Positions 20,963 to 30,154 of a stretch of DNA of 64,000 nt are shown piece by piece. How positions within the stretch are numbered: the first letter of the stretch is position 1; each line of letters opens with the position of its first letter. This DNA comes from Tomitella cavernea (lineage in GTDB: Bacteria > Actinomycetota > Actinomycetes > Mycobacteriales > Mycobacteriaceae), in assembly GCF_016599145.1 (NCBI RefSeq), contig NZ_JAENKO010000012.1:1-64000 (forward strand). Reading direction: 5' to 3'. The position numbers and the translations under genes were made by a program. The notes beneath the pieces were generated by a model. That model was not told the origin of the DNA. It saw only the letters and a list, made by a program, of their open reading frames with translations, and made no database searches.

Positions 20963-21670
20963 ATGACGTCGACACCACGCACCCGGGCACGCGAGCAGAC
21001 GATGCGTGACATCGTCCGGATCGGACGCGAACACCTCGTAGCATCCGGCCCGGCGGCGCTGTCGCTACGCGCCGTGGCACGAGACCTGGGCGTCGTCTCC
21101 TCCGCCGTATACCGGTACGTGCGCAACCGCGACGAGTTGCTGACGCTGCTGGTGGTCGACGCCTACGACGAGCTCGGCGACGCGGTGGACTCCGCAGTCG
21201 AGGAGAACGCCGAGCCGCCCGAGCAGTTCCGGCAGCTCGGGCAGGCGGTGCGGGCGTGGGCGCTGCATGAACCCGCCCGCTACGCGCTCCTGTACGGCAC
21301 ACCCGTACCCGGCTACGAGGCACCCGGCGAGCAGACCATCGCTCCGGGCACCCGCGTGATCGTCACGCTTATGACGATCCTCGAGAAGTCACATTCAGGG
21401 GGGCCCCGCGCCTCGACACCGCCTGCGACATCCGACGAGGCCGGCTCCGCACCCACGGGCCGCCTCACCGCCGACTTCTCGCGGATCCGCGACGAGTTCC
21501 GCCTCACTCTCACCGATGACGCCCTCGCGCGCGCGGTTCTCGCGTGGGCGGCGCTGTTCGGGGCCGTCAGCTTCGAAGTGTTCGACCAGTACGGCCCCGA
21601 CACGTTCACCGATACCGGCGCGCTGTTCGAGCTCCACCTGGAGCACTTGGCGCAGATGGCCGGGCTCTGA
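20963..21670 (+). CDS. TetR family transcriptional regulator (epimerase-linked)
   Basis: This 235-residue protein has an N-terminal HTH: VRIGREHLVASGPAALSLRA, then VARDLGVVSSAVYRYVRNRD. Its C-terminal domain resembles the WHG/TetR_C_33 type (AWALHEPARYALLYGTPVPG). It probably represses itself and the divergent epimerase gene through the AGAGC palindromes. The ligand is unknown. The ATG start is 7 nt after a GATCCT hexamer, so it may be leaderless. Confidence 0.88.
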   Translation: MTSTPRTRAREQTMRDIVRIGREHLVASGPAALSLRAVARDLGVVSSAVYRYVRNRDELLTLLVVDAYDELGDAVDSAVEENAEPPEQFRQLGQAVRAWALHEPARYALLYGTPVPGYEAPGEQTIAPGTRVIVTLMTILEKSHSGGPRASTPPATSDEAGSAPTGRLTADFSRIRDEFRLTLTDDALARAVLAWAALFGAVSFEVFDQYGPDTFTDTGALFELHLEHLAQMAGL

Positions 21671-21694
21671 GTGCGGCGGCTCGCCGGGGCCTCC

Positions 21695-21950
21695 GCGTCG
21701 CGCCCGAAGTTCGAACGCGACAGCGGCCCTCGCCGGCGTCGCGCCCGCAGTTGTGCCATCTGGTCCGTAACTACACACCCGATGCGGCAACTACGGGCGC
21801 GATGCGCGGTGACGCCCGAACTTCGAGCGCGACGCCGAAGTGACGCCCGAACTTCGAGCGCGACACGCAGAAGGCCGGCCCACGACGCACCGCGGCCCGC
21901 ACCCTGGAAAAGGGTGCGGGCCGCGGGTTCGAACGCGACGGCCGCCTCTA
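21695..21950. repeat. Intergenic cluster of CCGAAsTTCGArCGCGAC repeats
   Basis: A 25-bp unit (GTGACGCCCGAACTTCGAGC followed by GCGAC) occurs twice as perfect copies at 21809-21833 and 21840-21864, with a 31-bp period. A close relative CGCCCGAAGTTCGAACGCGA lies at 21700-21719 and a shorter form GTTCGAACGCGACGGCC at 21927-21943. The inner GAAGTTCGAAC/GAACTTCGAGC is itself palindromic. No gene is seen in this 294-nt gap between TetR and glyA. Confidence 0.7.
21890..21926. terminator. glyA: Terminator of glyA
   Basis: A 16-bp perfect stem (21890-21905 with 21911-21926) with loop GGAAA lies just past the glyA stop codon on the minus-strand transcript. Confidence 0.85.
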
Positions 21951-21964
21951 CGCGGCCGCCGCGA

Positions 21965-23287
21965 TTACACGATCTTCCAGTCCTCGAGCCCCTCGTACAG
22001 CGGGTAGTCCTGGGCCAGCTTGCTCACCCGGGCGCGCAGTGCCGCCACGTCGGCACCCTTCCCGGCGGCCAGGGCGGTGCCGATGATGTCGGCCACCTCG
22101 GTGAAGGCGGCCTCGTCGAACCCGCGCGAGGCGAGTGCGGGCGTACCGATACGCAGCCCCGACGGGTTCATCGGCGGGCGCGGGTCGAAGGGCACCGCGT
22201 TGCGGTTGACGGTGATGCCGACCTCGTGCAGCAGGTCCTCGCCCTGCTGGCCGTCGAGCTCCGAGTTGCGCAGGTCCACCAGCACGAGGTGCACGTCGGT
22301 GCCGCCGGTGAGCACCGAGATGCCGTTGCCGGCGACATCGGCGGCGCTCAGGCGCTCGGCGAGGATCTTCGATCCCACGAGAACCCGCTGCTGGCGCTCG
22401 GCGAACTCCTCGGATGCGGCGATCTTGAGGGCGACGGCCTTGGCCGCGATCGCGTGCATGAGCGGCCCGCCCTGCTGGCCGGGGAACACGGCCGAGTTGA
22501 GCTTCTTCGCCCAGTCCTTCTTGGCCAGGATGAGCCCGGAGCGCGGGCCGCCCAGCGTCTTGTGCACGGTGCTCGAGACGACGTCGGCGTGGGACACCGG
22601 CGACGGGTGCAGGCCCGTGGCGACGAGGCCCGCGAAGTGCGCCATGTCCACCCACAGCTTGGCGCCCACCTCGTCGGCGATTTCGCGGAATGCGGCGAAG
22701 TCGAGCTGGCGCGGGTACGCGGACCAGCCGGCGACGATGACCTGCGGACGCTCTTCGACGGCGACCTTGCGCACCTGGTCCATGTCCACCCGGTGCGTCG
22801 TCTCGTCCACCCCGTAGGCGGCGACCTGGTAGAGCTTGCCGGAGAAGTTGAGCTTCATCCCGTGGGTGAGGTGACCGCCGTGGGCCAGGTTCATGCCCAG
22901 CAGCTTCTCGCCCGGGTTCATCAGCGCCATGAGCACGGCCGCGTTGGCCTGCGCGCCGGCGTGCGGCTGCACGTTGGCGAACTCGGCGTCGAACAGCGTC
23001 TTGGCCCGCTCGCGCGCGAGGTTCTCGACGACGTCGACGTTCTCGCAGCCGCCGTAGTACCGGCGCCCCGGATAGCCCTCGGCGTACTTGTTGGTGAGCA
23101 CGGAGCCCTGCGCCTGCAGCACCGCGCGGGGCACGAAGTTCTCCGAGGCGATCATCTCGAGCGTGTCGCGCTGGCGGGCCAGCTCACCGCCCATCGCCTG
23201 CGCCACTTCGGGGTCGAGCTCGGCGAGCGGGGCTGTCATGCTCGCGGCGGTGGCGGGCGAGGCTGAGCTGGACGCAGCAGTCGTCAT
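21965..23287 (-). CDS. glyA: Serine hydroxymethyltransferase
   Basis: This PLP enzyme converts serine and tetrahydrofolate to glycine and 5,10-methylene-THF. It has the SHMT landmarks [32 protein letters not shown], and the PLP-lysine motif [15 protein letters not shown]. The C-terminal domain ends GLEDWKIV. The ATG at 23287 gives 440 residues and has an AGGGAG ribosome site; a longer frame to 23320 does not. A perfect terminator follows. A DUF885 gene lies 65 nt upstream on the same strand. Confidence 0.97.
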   Translation of the reverse strand: MTTAASSSASPATAASMTAPLAELDPEVAQAMGGELARQRDTLEMIASENFVPRAVLQAQGSVLTNKYAEGYPGRRYYGGCENVDVVENLARERAKTLFDAEFANVQPHAGAQANAAVLMALMNPGEKLLGMNLAHGGHLTHGMKLNFSGKLYQVAAYGVDETTHRVDMDQVRKVAVEERPQVIVAGWSAYPRQLDFAAFREIADEVGAKLWVDMAHFAGLVATGLHPSPVSHADVVSSTVHKTLGGPRSGLILAKKDWAKKLNSAVFPGQQGGPLMHAIAAKAVALKIAASEEFAERQQRVLVGSKILAERLSAADVAGNGISVLTGGTDVHLVLVDLRNSELDGQQGEDLLHEVGITVNRNAVPFDPRPPMNPSGLRIGTPALASRGFDEAAFTEVADIIGTALAAGKGADVAALRARVSKLAQDYPLYEGLEDWKIV

Positions 23288-23352
23288 CGAATGTGCTCCC
23301 TGATGTGGGTCATGCGGCATGGGTCGCCGATCATTCTACGAGGTTGTCCCCG

Positions 23353-24564
23353 TCACACGGCGGCGAGCTCGGCGCGCAGGTGCGAGGGCAGCAACGGCTC
23401 GTCCAGCAGGCGGCCGAACCGCTCGGTTCCGCCGACCCCTTCGGGGCGGTCCGCCAGCCACACGCCCAGCAGGCGGTAGCCCTCCACGTAGGTGCTGATG
23501 TAGGCGCGCCACAGCGGTGAGGTGAGGAACCGGAGCTGCTGGCGGGCCCGGTCCGGCGTCACCAGGGTCCACCGCTGCAGGAAGGCGGCGACGTCGTCCT
23601 CGGATCGGCCCCGGTCGTGCAGCATCAGCGCCGCGTCCTGACGCACCCCGATGAGCTGTGCGGAGGCGTCGGCGATGCGCTCGGCCTGTTCGCCGGCGAA
23701 GCGCAGCCCCAGGTCGGCGAAGATCTCGCGCGCCCAGACGCCCCAGCCGGGCCCGACGACGGCCTGAAGGGCCAGGTCCGCGAGCCCCTCCGCCATGAGG
23801 CACTGTGGCGTGTTGACCAGGAACAGCGTCTGCTCATCCTCGCCCGCCGCGACCAGCCCGGACTCCTTGCGGCAGTGCTCGGTGTGGTGGCCGGGGTAGG
23901 CCTCGTGGGCGATGAGGTGCGGCAGGTTGGCCATGCGCTGTTCCAGGTCGGCGTTGATGGCCACGGTGGACTTGAATCCGCCCAGGTAATAATTGAACCC
24001 GGACCAGGGCTTGTCGGTGACGATCTGATAGCCGACCGTCTCCTGCTCGGGCAGCGGGTAGATCTTGCGCACCTTGTCGCGCAGCGCCGAGGAGAACGCG
24101 TGGACGCATTCGGTGAGCCGTTCCGGCGGGATCTCGTCCGCCGCGCGAAATGCCTGCAGCCGCTGCTCGACGCTGCCGGCACCGTCGAGCACCTCGTCCA
24201 GCGTCCGGTGCGCCTCGCGGTACCGGTCCTGGTCGCCCAGTTCGATGCGAACGTCGAAGTACGCCTCCACCTCGTCGACGAACCCGATGTGTTCCCCGGC
24301 GAACTTGCGTGCCGAGCATTCGAGCGCCCGCAGGTGCGCGGCGATGAAGTCGCGCCGGCGCTGCACCAGGTCGGTGGCTGCGAGCACCTCGCCGCGCAAC
24401 GCCGCCGCGGAACGCGCCAGCTCGGCGGGGTGCGGCGCCGGCTCGTCGTCGACGGCCGCGCGCAGGGCGGGGTCGCCGGTGAAGGCGTCCACGAAGCCCT
24501 CTTCGATGCGGTCGAAGCGCAGGCCCAGCAGTTGATACCGGCGGATCAGGTCGAAGGTGTCCAC
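23353..24564 (-). CDS. DUF885 family putative metallopeptidase
   Basis: This 403-residue protein carries the DUF885 zinc motif as HEAYPGHHTEHC, where His-Glu and the second His pair would bind zinc, and LMAEGLADLALQ supplies the probable third ligand Glu. Other family segments are FNYYLGGFKSTVAIN and RQDAALMLHDRG. No signal peptide is visible, so it is probably cytoplasmic. The substrate is unknown. It starts at GTG (VDTFDLIRRYQ) and precedes glyA on the same strand. Confidence 0.8.
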   Translation of the reverse strand: MDTFDLIRRYQLLGLRFDRIEEGFVDAFTGDPALRAAVDDEPAPHPAELARSAAALRGEVLAATDLVQRRRDFIAAHLRALECSARKFAGEHIGFVDEVEAYFDVRIELGDQDRYREAHRTLDEVLDGAGSVEQRLQAFRAADEIPPERLTECVHAFSSALRDKVRKIYPLPEQETVGYQIVTDKPWSGFNYYLGGFKSTVAINADLEQRMANLPHLIAHEAYPGHHTEHCRKESGLVAAGEDEQTLFLVNTPQCLMAEGLADLALQAVVGPGWGVWAREIFADLGLRFAGEQAERIADASAQLIGVRQDAALMLHDRGRSEDDVAAFLQRWTLVTPDRARQQLRFLTSPLWRAYISTYVEGYRLLGVWLADRPEGVGGTERFGRLLDEPLLPSHLRAELAAV

Positions 24565-24760
24565 AGTCGGTGGAGCCTAGTCGCACCCGCCGGGGGCGCG
24601 ACCCGGATCGCGCCCGCCCCGCCGAAGGGTGTTGACTTATCCGCATGTACGGCGACTCGACAAGCCACCGTCTGCCCTCGCCCCGGGCCCCCTACCGCGG
24701 CGGGCCCGCGCCGCAGCCGCGCGTGGACGCCGCGCCCGCGCGCGCCCAGGGGGTGCGCCA

Positions 24761-25693
24761 GTGTCGCGGATGACCGAGCCCAGCCCGTACATCGAGTTCG
24801 ACCGACGCAGCTGGCGGGCGCTGCGCATGTCGACGCCCCAGGTGCTCACCGAGGACGACCTGTACAAGCTGCGCGGCCTGGGCGAGCAGATCGACCTCAA
24901 GGAGGTCGCCGAGGTCTATCTGCCACTGTCGCGTCTGATCCACCTGCAGGTGGCCGCGCGTCAGCGGTTGTTCGCCGCGACGGCCACGTTCCTCGGCGAG
25001 AAGCACCCGGAGCGCCAGGTTCCGTTCATCATCGGCGTCGCCGGGAGCGTCGCCGTCGGCAAGTCCACCACCGCCCGCGTGCTGCAGGCGTTGCTCGCGC
25101 GCTGGGACACCCACCCGCGCGTGGACCTGGTGACCACGGACGGGTTCCTGCACTCGACGAAGGAACTGGTGCGGCGGGGCATCATGCACCGCAAGGGCTT
25201 TCCGGAGAGCTACGACCGGCGGGCGCTGCTGCGGTTCGTCACCGAGGTCAAATCGGGTGCGCGCGAGGTGTCGGCGCCGGTGTACTCGCACATCTCCTAC
25301 GACATCGTGCCCGACGAGAAGCAGGTCGTCCGGCAACCGGATATTCTCATCCTCGAGGGCCTCAACGTGCTCCAGACCGGACCGCGCCTGATGGTCTCCG
25401 ACCTGTTCGACTTCTCGATCTACGTGGACGCGCGCATCGAGAACATCGAGAACTGGTACGTCAAGCGCTTCCTGGCCCTGCGCGGCACCGCCTTCGCGGA
25501 CCCGGAGGCGCACTTCCACCACTATTCACGGCTGTCCGACGAGCACGCGACGATCGCGGCCCAGGAGATCTGGCACACCACCAACCGACCGAACCTGGTG
25601 GAGAACATCCTGCCCACCCGCCCGCGCGCCACGCTGGTGCTGCGCAAGGACGCCGACCACTCGATCAACCGGGTGCGCCTGCGCAAGCTCTGA
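24761..25693 (+). CDS. coaA: Pantothenate kinase (type I)
   Basis: This enzyme catalyses the first committed step of CoA synthesis, ATP-dependent phosphorylation of pantothenate. The P-loop is [29 protein letters not shown] and [17 protein letters not shown] are the substrate-site motifs, and [11 protein letters not shown] and [10 protein letters not shown] follow. The GTG at 24761 gives 310 residues beginning [17 protein letters not shown], matching M. tuberculosis CoaA, and has an AGGGGGT ribosome site. Confidence 0.97.
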   Translation: MSRMTEPSPYIEFDRRSWRALRMSTPQVLTEDDLYKLRGLGEQIDLKEVAEVYLPLSRLIHLQVAARQRLFAATATFLGEKHPERQVPFIIGVAGSVAVGKSTTARVLQALLARWDTHPRVDLVTTDGFLHSTKELVRRGIMHRKGFPESYDRRALLRFVTEVKSGAREVSAPVYSHISYDIVPDEKQVVRQPDILILEGLNVLQTGPRLMVSDLFDFSIYVDARIENIENWYVKRFLALRGTAFADPEAHFHHYSRLSDEHATIAAQEIWHTTNRPNLVENILPTRPRATLVLRKDADHSINRVRLRKL

Positions 25694-25696
25694 CGT

Positions 25697-26344
25697 TCAG
25701 CCGGGGGCCTGCAGCGCGGGAAACCAGATGCCGGCCAGGATCTCCGCGGCCGCGTCCCCGGTGAACTCGATGGTGCCCTGCACGGCCGAGCGGGTGAAGT
25801 ACCGCTCGAGCTGGGTCACCAGCAGCTCCACCCGGAACCGCGCCTCATCCTGCCTGCCCTCCGGCCACCGGGCGAGGTAATGCGGCATGGCGGCGGTGAG
25901 CTCCACGATGGAGCGGCGCCCGACGGCCTGGAACTCCGGCTCCGCGGCCAGCGCCTCATCCCAGGTGGGCAGGATCTCCCGGTTGCGGTCGAACCAGTCG
26001 AGCGCCCGCACCACCCACGCGACGAACTCTGCGCGCGAGCCGGACTCGAGGACGGCGTCGAGGTCTCGGTAGACGCCGGCTGCGCGCTGCTGCATCGTCT
26101 CCGCGCTGATCCGGGCGAGCACGTCCATCTTGCCGGCGAAGTGCAGGTAGAACGTGGCCCGGCTGCACCCGACCTCGCGGGTGATGTCGTCCACGGTGAC
26201 GGTGGCGTAGCCGCGCGCCACGAACAGCCCCCGCGCCGCGGTGAGCAGCGCCGTGCGCGTGCGCGCCTTCTGCTCATCACGCAGGGTGCGCGGCCTGCCG
26301 CCCTCGTTCCCGCGTTCGCGCACGGCCTCCGCCTGCTCTGTCAC
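25697..26344 (-). CDS. TetR family transcriptional regulator (FMO-linked)
   Basis: This 215-residue protein has a typical HTH: LLTAARGLFVARGYATVTVD then DITREVGCSRATFYLHFAGK. The C-terminal ligand domain is WVVRALDWFDRNREILPTWD and onward. It is divergent from the flavin monooxygenase operon and probably regulates it through the TCACT…AGTGA element in between. It starts at GTG (26344). Confidence 0.88.
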   Translation of the reverse strand: MTEQAEAVRERGNEGGRPRTLRDEQKARTRTALLTAARGLFVARGYATVTVDDITREVGCSRATFYLHFAGKMDVLARISAETMQQRAAGVYRDLDAVLESGSRAEFVAWVVRALDWFDRNREILPTWDEALAAEPEFQAVGRRSIVELTAAMPHYLARWPEGRQDEARFRVELLVTQLERYFTRSAVQGTIEFTGDAAAEILAGIWFPALQAPG

Positions 26345-26413
26345 GCCACCACTTCCGTTCCCCTGCCGCCGAAACCGACGCGGTCTCCGACGCCGACTCT
26401 ACAAACCGATCAC

Positions 26414-26435
26414 TCACTAGACAGAGCGTCAGTGA
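26414..26435. promoter_or_regulatory. Imperfect inverted repeat, probable TetR operator
   Basis: TCACT and AGTGA arms bracket a 12-nt centre that contains GAC…GTC, forming an imperfect 22-bp palindrome. It sits between the divergent TetR and FMO genes, in a local AT-richer stretch. Confidence 0.5.
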
Positions 26436-26507
26436 AGCAGTATATGTGAAATGGATCATAGACGCTCCGCGGGCGCCACTGCGGGAGCGACGAGAAAGGA
26501 CGGACCA

Positions 26508-27875
26508 GTGACGACGGACTTCCGGCCGGCATTTCCCGGCAACGCGGCATCGGACCGCACGGTGTGCATCATCGGGGCAGGGTGCTCCGGGTTCACCACG
26601 GCCAAGCGGCTCAAGGATTACGGCATCGCCTACGACTGCTTCGAGATGTCCGACGACGTGGGCGGCAACTGGTATTACAACAACCCCAACGGCAAGTCGG
26701 CCTGCTACCAGTCCCTGCACATCGACACCTCCACCACGCGGCTGGAGTTCGAAGAGTTCCCCGCCGACCCGGACTGGCCCGACTTCCCGCACCACTCGCT
26801 CATGCACCAGTACTTCCGCGACTACGTCGACCACTTCGGCCTACGCGAAACCATCACTTTCAACACGTCCGTCGAGCACGCGGCGCGGCGCCCGGGCGGA
26901 GGCTGGGACGTCCGGCTGAGCACGGGCGAGACGCGCACGTACGGCGCGCTCGTGGTCGCCAACGGCCACCACTGGAACCCCCGCTTCCCCGACTACTCCG
27001 GCACCTTCGACGGCACCATCATCCACAGCCACGACTACCGCAGCCCGTTCGAACCGGTGGACATGCACGGCAAGCGCGTCGTCGTGGTGGGCATGGGCAA
27101 TTCGGGGCTGGACGTGGCCTCCGAGCTGTCCAACCGCACCGTCGCCGAACACGTGTGGGTGTCCGCGCGACGCGGCGTCTGGGTGCTGTCGAAGTACCGC
27201 GGCGGCAAGCCTGCCGACAAGATGATGATGCCGTCATGGATGCCGAAGAAGCTGGGGCTGAAGATCTCCCGGCGTGCCATCCGCAAGATAGTCGGCAACA
27301 TGGAGGACTACGGCCTGCCCGCCCCCGACCACGAGCCCCTGGCCGCGCACCCCTCGGTGAGCATCGATTTCCTGGAGAAGTCCGGCTCCGGCGACCTCAC
27401 CTGCGTGCCCGCCATCGAACGTCTCGACGGCGACGCGGTGGTGCTCACCGACGGGCGACGCATCGAGGCCGACGTCATCGTCTGCGCCACCGGATATCAG
27501 ATGACCTTCCCGTTCTTCGACACGCCGGACCTGCAGCCCGATTCCGAACATCGGTATCCGCTGTTCAAGCGCATCATGAAGCCGGACGTGGACGACCTGT
27601 ACTACGCGGGCCTGGCCCAGTCGTCGCCCACCATCGTCAACCTGGCCGAACAGCAGAGCAAGTTCATCGCCAAACACCTCAAGGGCATGTACCGGGCGCC
27701 CTCGGAGCAGCGGATGCGCGAGCTCATCGTCCACGACGAGAACAAGCACCTGGCCCAGTACTACAACGCGCCGCGCCACACCATCCAGATCGACTTCGCC
27801 CGGTACGCGCGCGACCTGCACGCCGAGATCGAGGCGGGCGAGCAGCGGGCCAGTGCGCTGGCGGGCGCCCGATGA
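26508..27875 (+). CDS. Flavin-containing monooxygenase
   Basis: This is a 455-residue class B flavoprotein monooxygenase. It has the FAD Rossmann motif GAGCSG at about 23-28, the FMO/BVMO fingerprint FDGTIIHSHDY (FxGxxxHxxxY) near 167, and the NADP-binding GMGNSG near 196. The Tyr at the fingerprint end favours the FMO type over classical Baeyer–Villiger enzymes, although the two overlap. The GTG at 26508 has a GAAAGGA ribosome site. It is translationally coupled (ATGA) to an esterase and then an alcohol dehydrogenase, suggesting stepwise breakdown of a ketone or ester substrate. Confidence 0.9.
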   Translation: MTTDFRPAFPGNAASDRTVCIIGAGCSGFTTAKRLKDYGIAYDCFEMSDDVGGNWYYNNPNGKSACYQSLHIDTSTTRLEFEEFPADPDWPDFPHHSLMHQYFRDYVDHFGLRETITFNTSVEHAARRPGGGWDVRLSTGETRTYGALVVANGHHWNPRFPDYSGTFDGTIIHSHDYRSPFEPVDMHGKRVVVVGMGNSGLDVASELSNRTVAEHVWVSARRGVWVLSKYRGGKPADKMMMPSWMPKKLGLKISRRAIRKIVGNMEDYGLPAPDHEPLAAHPSVSIDFLEKSGSGDLTCVPAIERLDGDAVVLTDGRRIEADVIVCATGYQMTFPFFDTPDLQPDSEHRYPLFKRIMKPDVDDLYYAGLAQSSPTIVNLAEQQSKFIAKHLKGMYRAPSEQRMRELIVHDENKHLAQYYNAPRHTIQIDFARYARDLHAEIEAGEQRASALAGAR

Positions 27876-29065
27876 ACGGGGCTCCACGCACCGGATCAGC
27901 GGTCCGGAGCGGGGTACTGGAGGGGACGTGCGCTCCGGGGTTCGAGGGCGTGCGCGAACTGCTGGACCACAACCTGGCGACGGGCGCGGAGGTGGGGGCC
28001 TCGCTGTGCGTGATGCGCGGCGAAGAGGTGGTCGTCGACCTGTGGGGCGGCACCGCCGACGCCGCGACCGGCCGGCCCTGGACCCGCGACACCGTCGCCA
28101 ACACCTACTCGCTGACGAAGACCGTGACGGCGCTGTGCGCGCTGCTGCTGGTCGAGCGCGGCCTGCTCGACCCGGACGCGCCCGTGTCCCACTACTGGCC
28201 GGAGTTCGCCGCGGCCGGCAAGGGCCCGGGCGGGTCAAACCCCGTGCTGGTCCGCCACGTTCTGGGGCATACCAGCGGCATGTCCGGCTGGGACCGGACG
28301 ATGACGGTCGACGACCTCTACGACGGCCCGGCCGCCGCCGCGCTGCTGGCGGGCCAGAAGCCGTGGTGGGCGCCGGGAGAGGGGTCGGGCTATCACGCGA
28401 TGTCGTTCGGCACGCTGGTCGGCGAGCTGGTGCGGCGCATCACAGGCCGGTCGCTGGGCGCGTTCCTCTCCGACGAGCTCGCCGGGCCGCTGGGCGCCGA
28501 CTACTGGATCGGCGCGCCCCGTGCACTCCTCGACGCCCCCGAACGCGTTGCGACGATGGTGCCGCCCCCTCCGAGCGGATTCGACTACGCCTCCCTCCCC
28601 GCAGACAGCGTTCTGCGGCGCACCCTCACCAACCCTGCGTTCGCCCCGGCGCTCACCACCGACCCCGCCTTCATGGCCGCCGAGCTCGGCGCGGCCAACG
28701 GCCAGGGCAATGCGCGGTCGATCGCCCTGCTGCAGTCTCTCGTCGCCTGTGGCGGGACGGTGGGCGGACGCCGGTTCCTCGCACCCGCGACCATCGACCG
28801 GATCTTCGACGTCCAGTCCGACGGGCCCGACCGCGTGCTCGGTGTCCCCGTCCGGTTCGGGCTCGGCTGGGGGCTGCCGACCCCGTCGATGCCCGGCGTG
28901 CGCGCGGGGCGGGTGTGCTGGTGGACCGGATTCGGCGGTTCGGTGGTGGCCGCCGACGTCGACCGCGGCATCACCGTCGCGTACGTGATGAACAAGATGG
29001 GCCCCGGGCTCATCGGCGCGCCGCGGCCCAATGCCTACCTCGACGCCGTCTACGAGGCGCTGTGA
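27872..29065 (+). CDS. Serine hydrolase, beta-lactamase/EstB-type esterase
   Basis: This 397-residue protein belongs to the class C beta-lactamase-like esterases. The catalytic SxxK is intact as SLTK in ANTYSLTKTVTAL, the likely general-base Tyr is in GSGYHAMSFG, and a WTGFGG motif occupies the third conserved position. No signal peptide is present, so it is cytoplasmic and probably an ester or lactone hydrolase, not a penicillin-binding protein. It overlaps the FMO gene by 4 nt and the following dehydrogenase by 4 nt. Confidence 0.88.
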   Translation: MNGAPRTGSAVRSGVLEGTCAPGFEGVRELLDHNLATGAEVGASLCVMRGEEVVVDLWGGTADAATGRPWTRDTVANTYSLTKTVTALCALLLVERGLLDPDAPVSHYWPEFAAAGKGPGGSNPVLVRHVLGHTSGMSGWDRTMTVDDLYDGPAAAALLAGQKPWWAPGEGSGYHAMSFGTLVGELVRRITGRSLGAFLSDELAGPLGADYWIGAPRALLDAPERVATMVPPPPSGFDYASLPADSVLRRTLTNPAFAPALTTDPAFMAAELGAANGQGNARSIALLQSLVACGGTVGGRRFLAPATIDRIFDVQSDGPDRVLGVPVRFGLGWGLPTPSMPGVRAGRVCWWTGFGGSVVAADVDRGITVAYVMNKMGPGLIGAPRPNAYLDAVYEAL

Positions 29066-30132
29066 CCGGCGGTTCGGCAGCGCCCGGCCCGACCATGCGC
29101 GCCCTGCAGATCACCGGGCCGGGCAGGCTCGAGTGGCGCGAGGTCCCGGTGCCCGCACCGGCCGTGGGCCAGCTTCTGGTGCGGGTGGCGGCGGCCGGGG
29201 TCTGCCATTCGGATCTGCACGTGCTGCACGCGGACCGGCAGCGCCCGGCACCGATGACCCTCGGGCACGAAATCGCAGGCACCGTCGCCGCGGCCGGGGA
29301 CGCCGTGTCCCCGATTCCTGTCGGCACGGCAGGAGTCGTCTACCTGTGCTGGTCCTGCGGATCCTGCCGGGAGTGCACGGCCGGCAGGCAGAACCTGTGC
29401 CTGGCCGCCGGTCGCTCCGCCATGCCCCCGTGCCCGGGGCTGATGGGCCACGACGGCGGCATGGCCGAGTACGTGGCGGTGCCGGCGTCGGCGTTCGTCC
29501 CCACCGACATCGCGCCCGTGCAGGCCGCGCCGTTGGCCGACGCGGCGTTGACGAGCTACCACGCGATCAACGGCACGCGGGAGCATCTTCGCCCCGGCGG
29601 CACTGCGGTGGTGATCGGCGTCGGAGGCCTCGGCCACATCGCCGTGCAGATCCTGCGCGCGGTCAGCCCGGCGCGGGTCGTGGCCGTCGACCTCGCCCAG
29701 GACAAGCTCGACACCGCCACACGGCTGGGAGCGGACGTCGCCCTGGCCGCCGACGACACCGCTGCGGAGACGATCCTGCGGCTCACCGGGGGCCGCGGGG
29801 CGGACGCGGTGTTCGACTTCGTCGGCGTCGACGCGACCGCGCAGCTGGCGGTCCGCACGGTGGCGCCCGGCGGGGCGTACAGGATGGTCGGGCTCGGCGG
29901 CGGCGCTCCGGGGATCGCAGCCGACGGCGCCCTGGGCGACGCCTGGCCCTGGGGCGCGAGCATCAGAAAGTCCTACGCCGGGACGCGCAATGACCTCGTC
30001 GATTCGCTGGCGCTCGCCGCGTCGGGTGCAATCCGCGCGGACATCGAGACGTTCCCGCTCGCCGAGGGCCCCGCGGTGTTCGCACGCCTCGAGCGCGGCG
30101 AGATCCTGGGCCGGGCGGTGCTGATCCCGTGA
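29062..30132 (+). CDS. Zinc-dependent alcohol dehydrogenase
   Basis: This is a 356-residue medium-chain dehydrogenase. The catalytic zinc ligands lie in AAGVCHSDLHVLH and LGHEIAGTVAAAG. The structural zinc lobe is VYLCWSCGSCRECTAGRQNL followed by C, and the NAD site is VIGVGGLGHIAVQILRA. The GTG at 29062 overlaps the esterase stop; an in-frame ATG at 29095 (MRALQITGPG) is an alternative. It would oxidise the alcohol released by the upstream esterase. Its last codons are followed by a small tandem duplication (GGTGCTGATCCCGTGAG twice, near 30117-30152). Confidence 0.92.
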   Translation: MTGGSAAPGPTMRALQITGPGRLEWREVPVPAPAVGQLLVRVAAAGVCHSDLHVLHADRQRPAPMTLGHEIAGTVAAAGDAVSPIPVGTAGVVYLCWSCGSCRECTAGRQNLCLAAGRSAMPPCPGLMGHDGGMAEYVAVPASAFVPTDIAPVQAAPLADAALTSYHAINGTREHLRPGGTAVVIGVGGLGHIAVQILRAVSPARVVAVDLAQDKLDTATRLGADVALAADDTAAETILRLTGGRGADAVFDFVGVDATAQLAVRTVAPGGAYRMVGLGGGAPGIAADGALGDAWPWGASIRKSYAGTRNDLVDSLALAASGAIRADIETFPLAEGPAVFARLERGEILGRAVLIP

Positions 30133-30154
30133 GGTGGTGCTGATCCCGTGAGGG

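Noticed and set aside
21695-21864. CRISPR array
   Set aside because: Only two perfect units with a 6-nt gap, no spacers of proper length and no cas genes.
27872-29065. Beta-lactamase giving drug resistance
   Set aside because: There is no export signal and the operon context fits an intracellular esterase.
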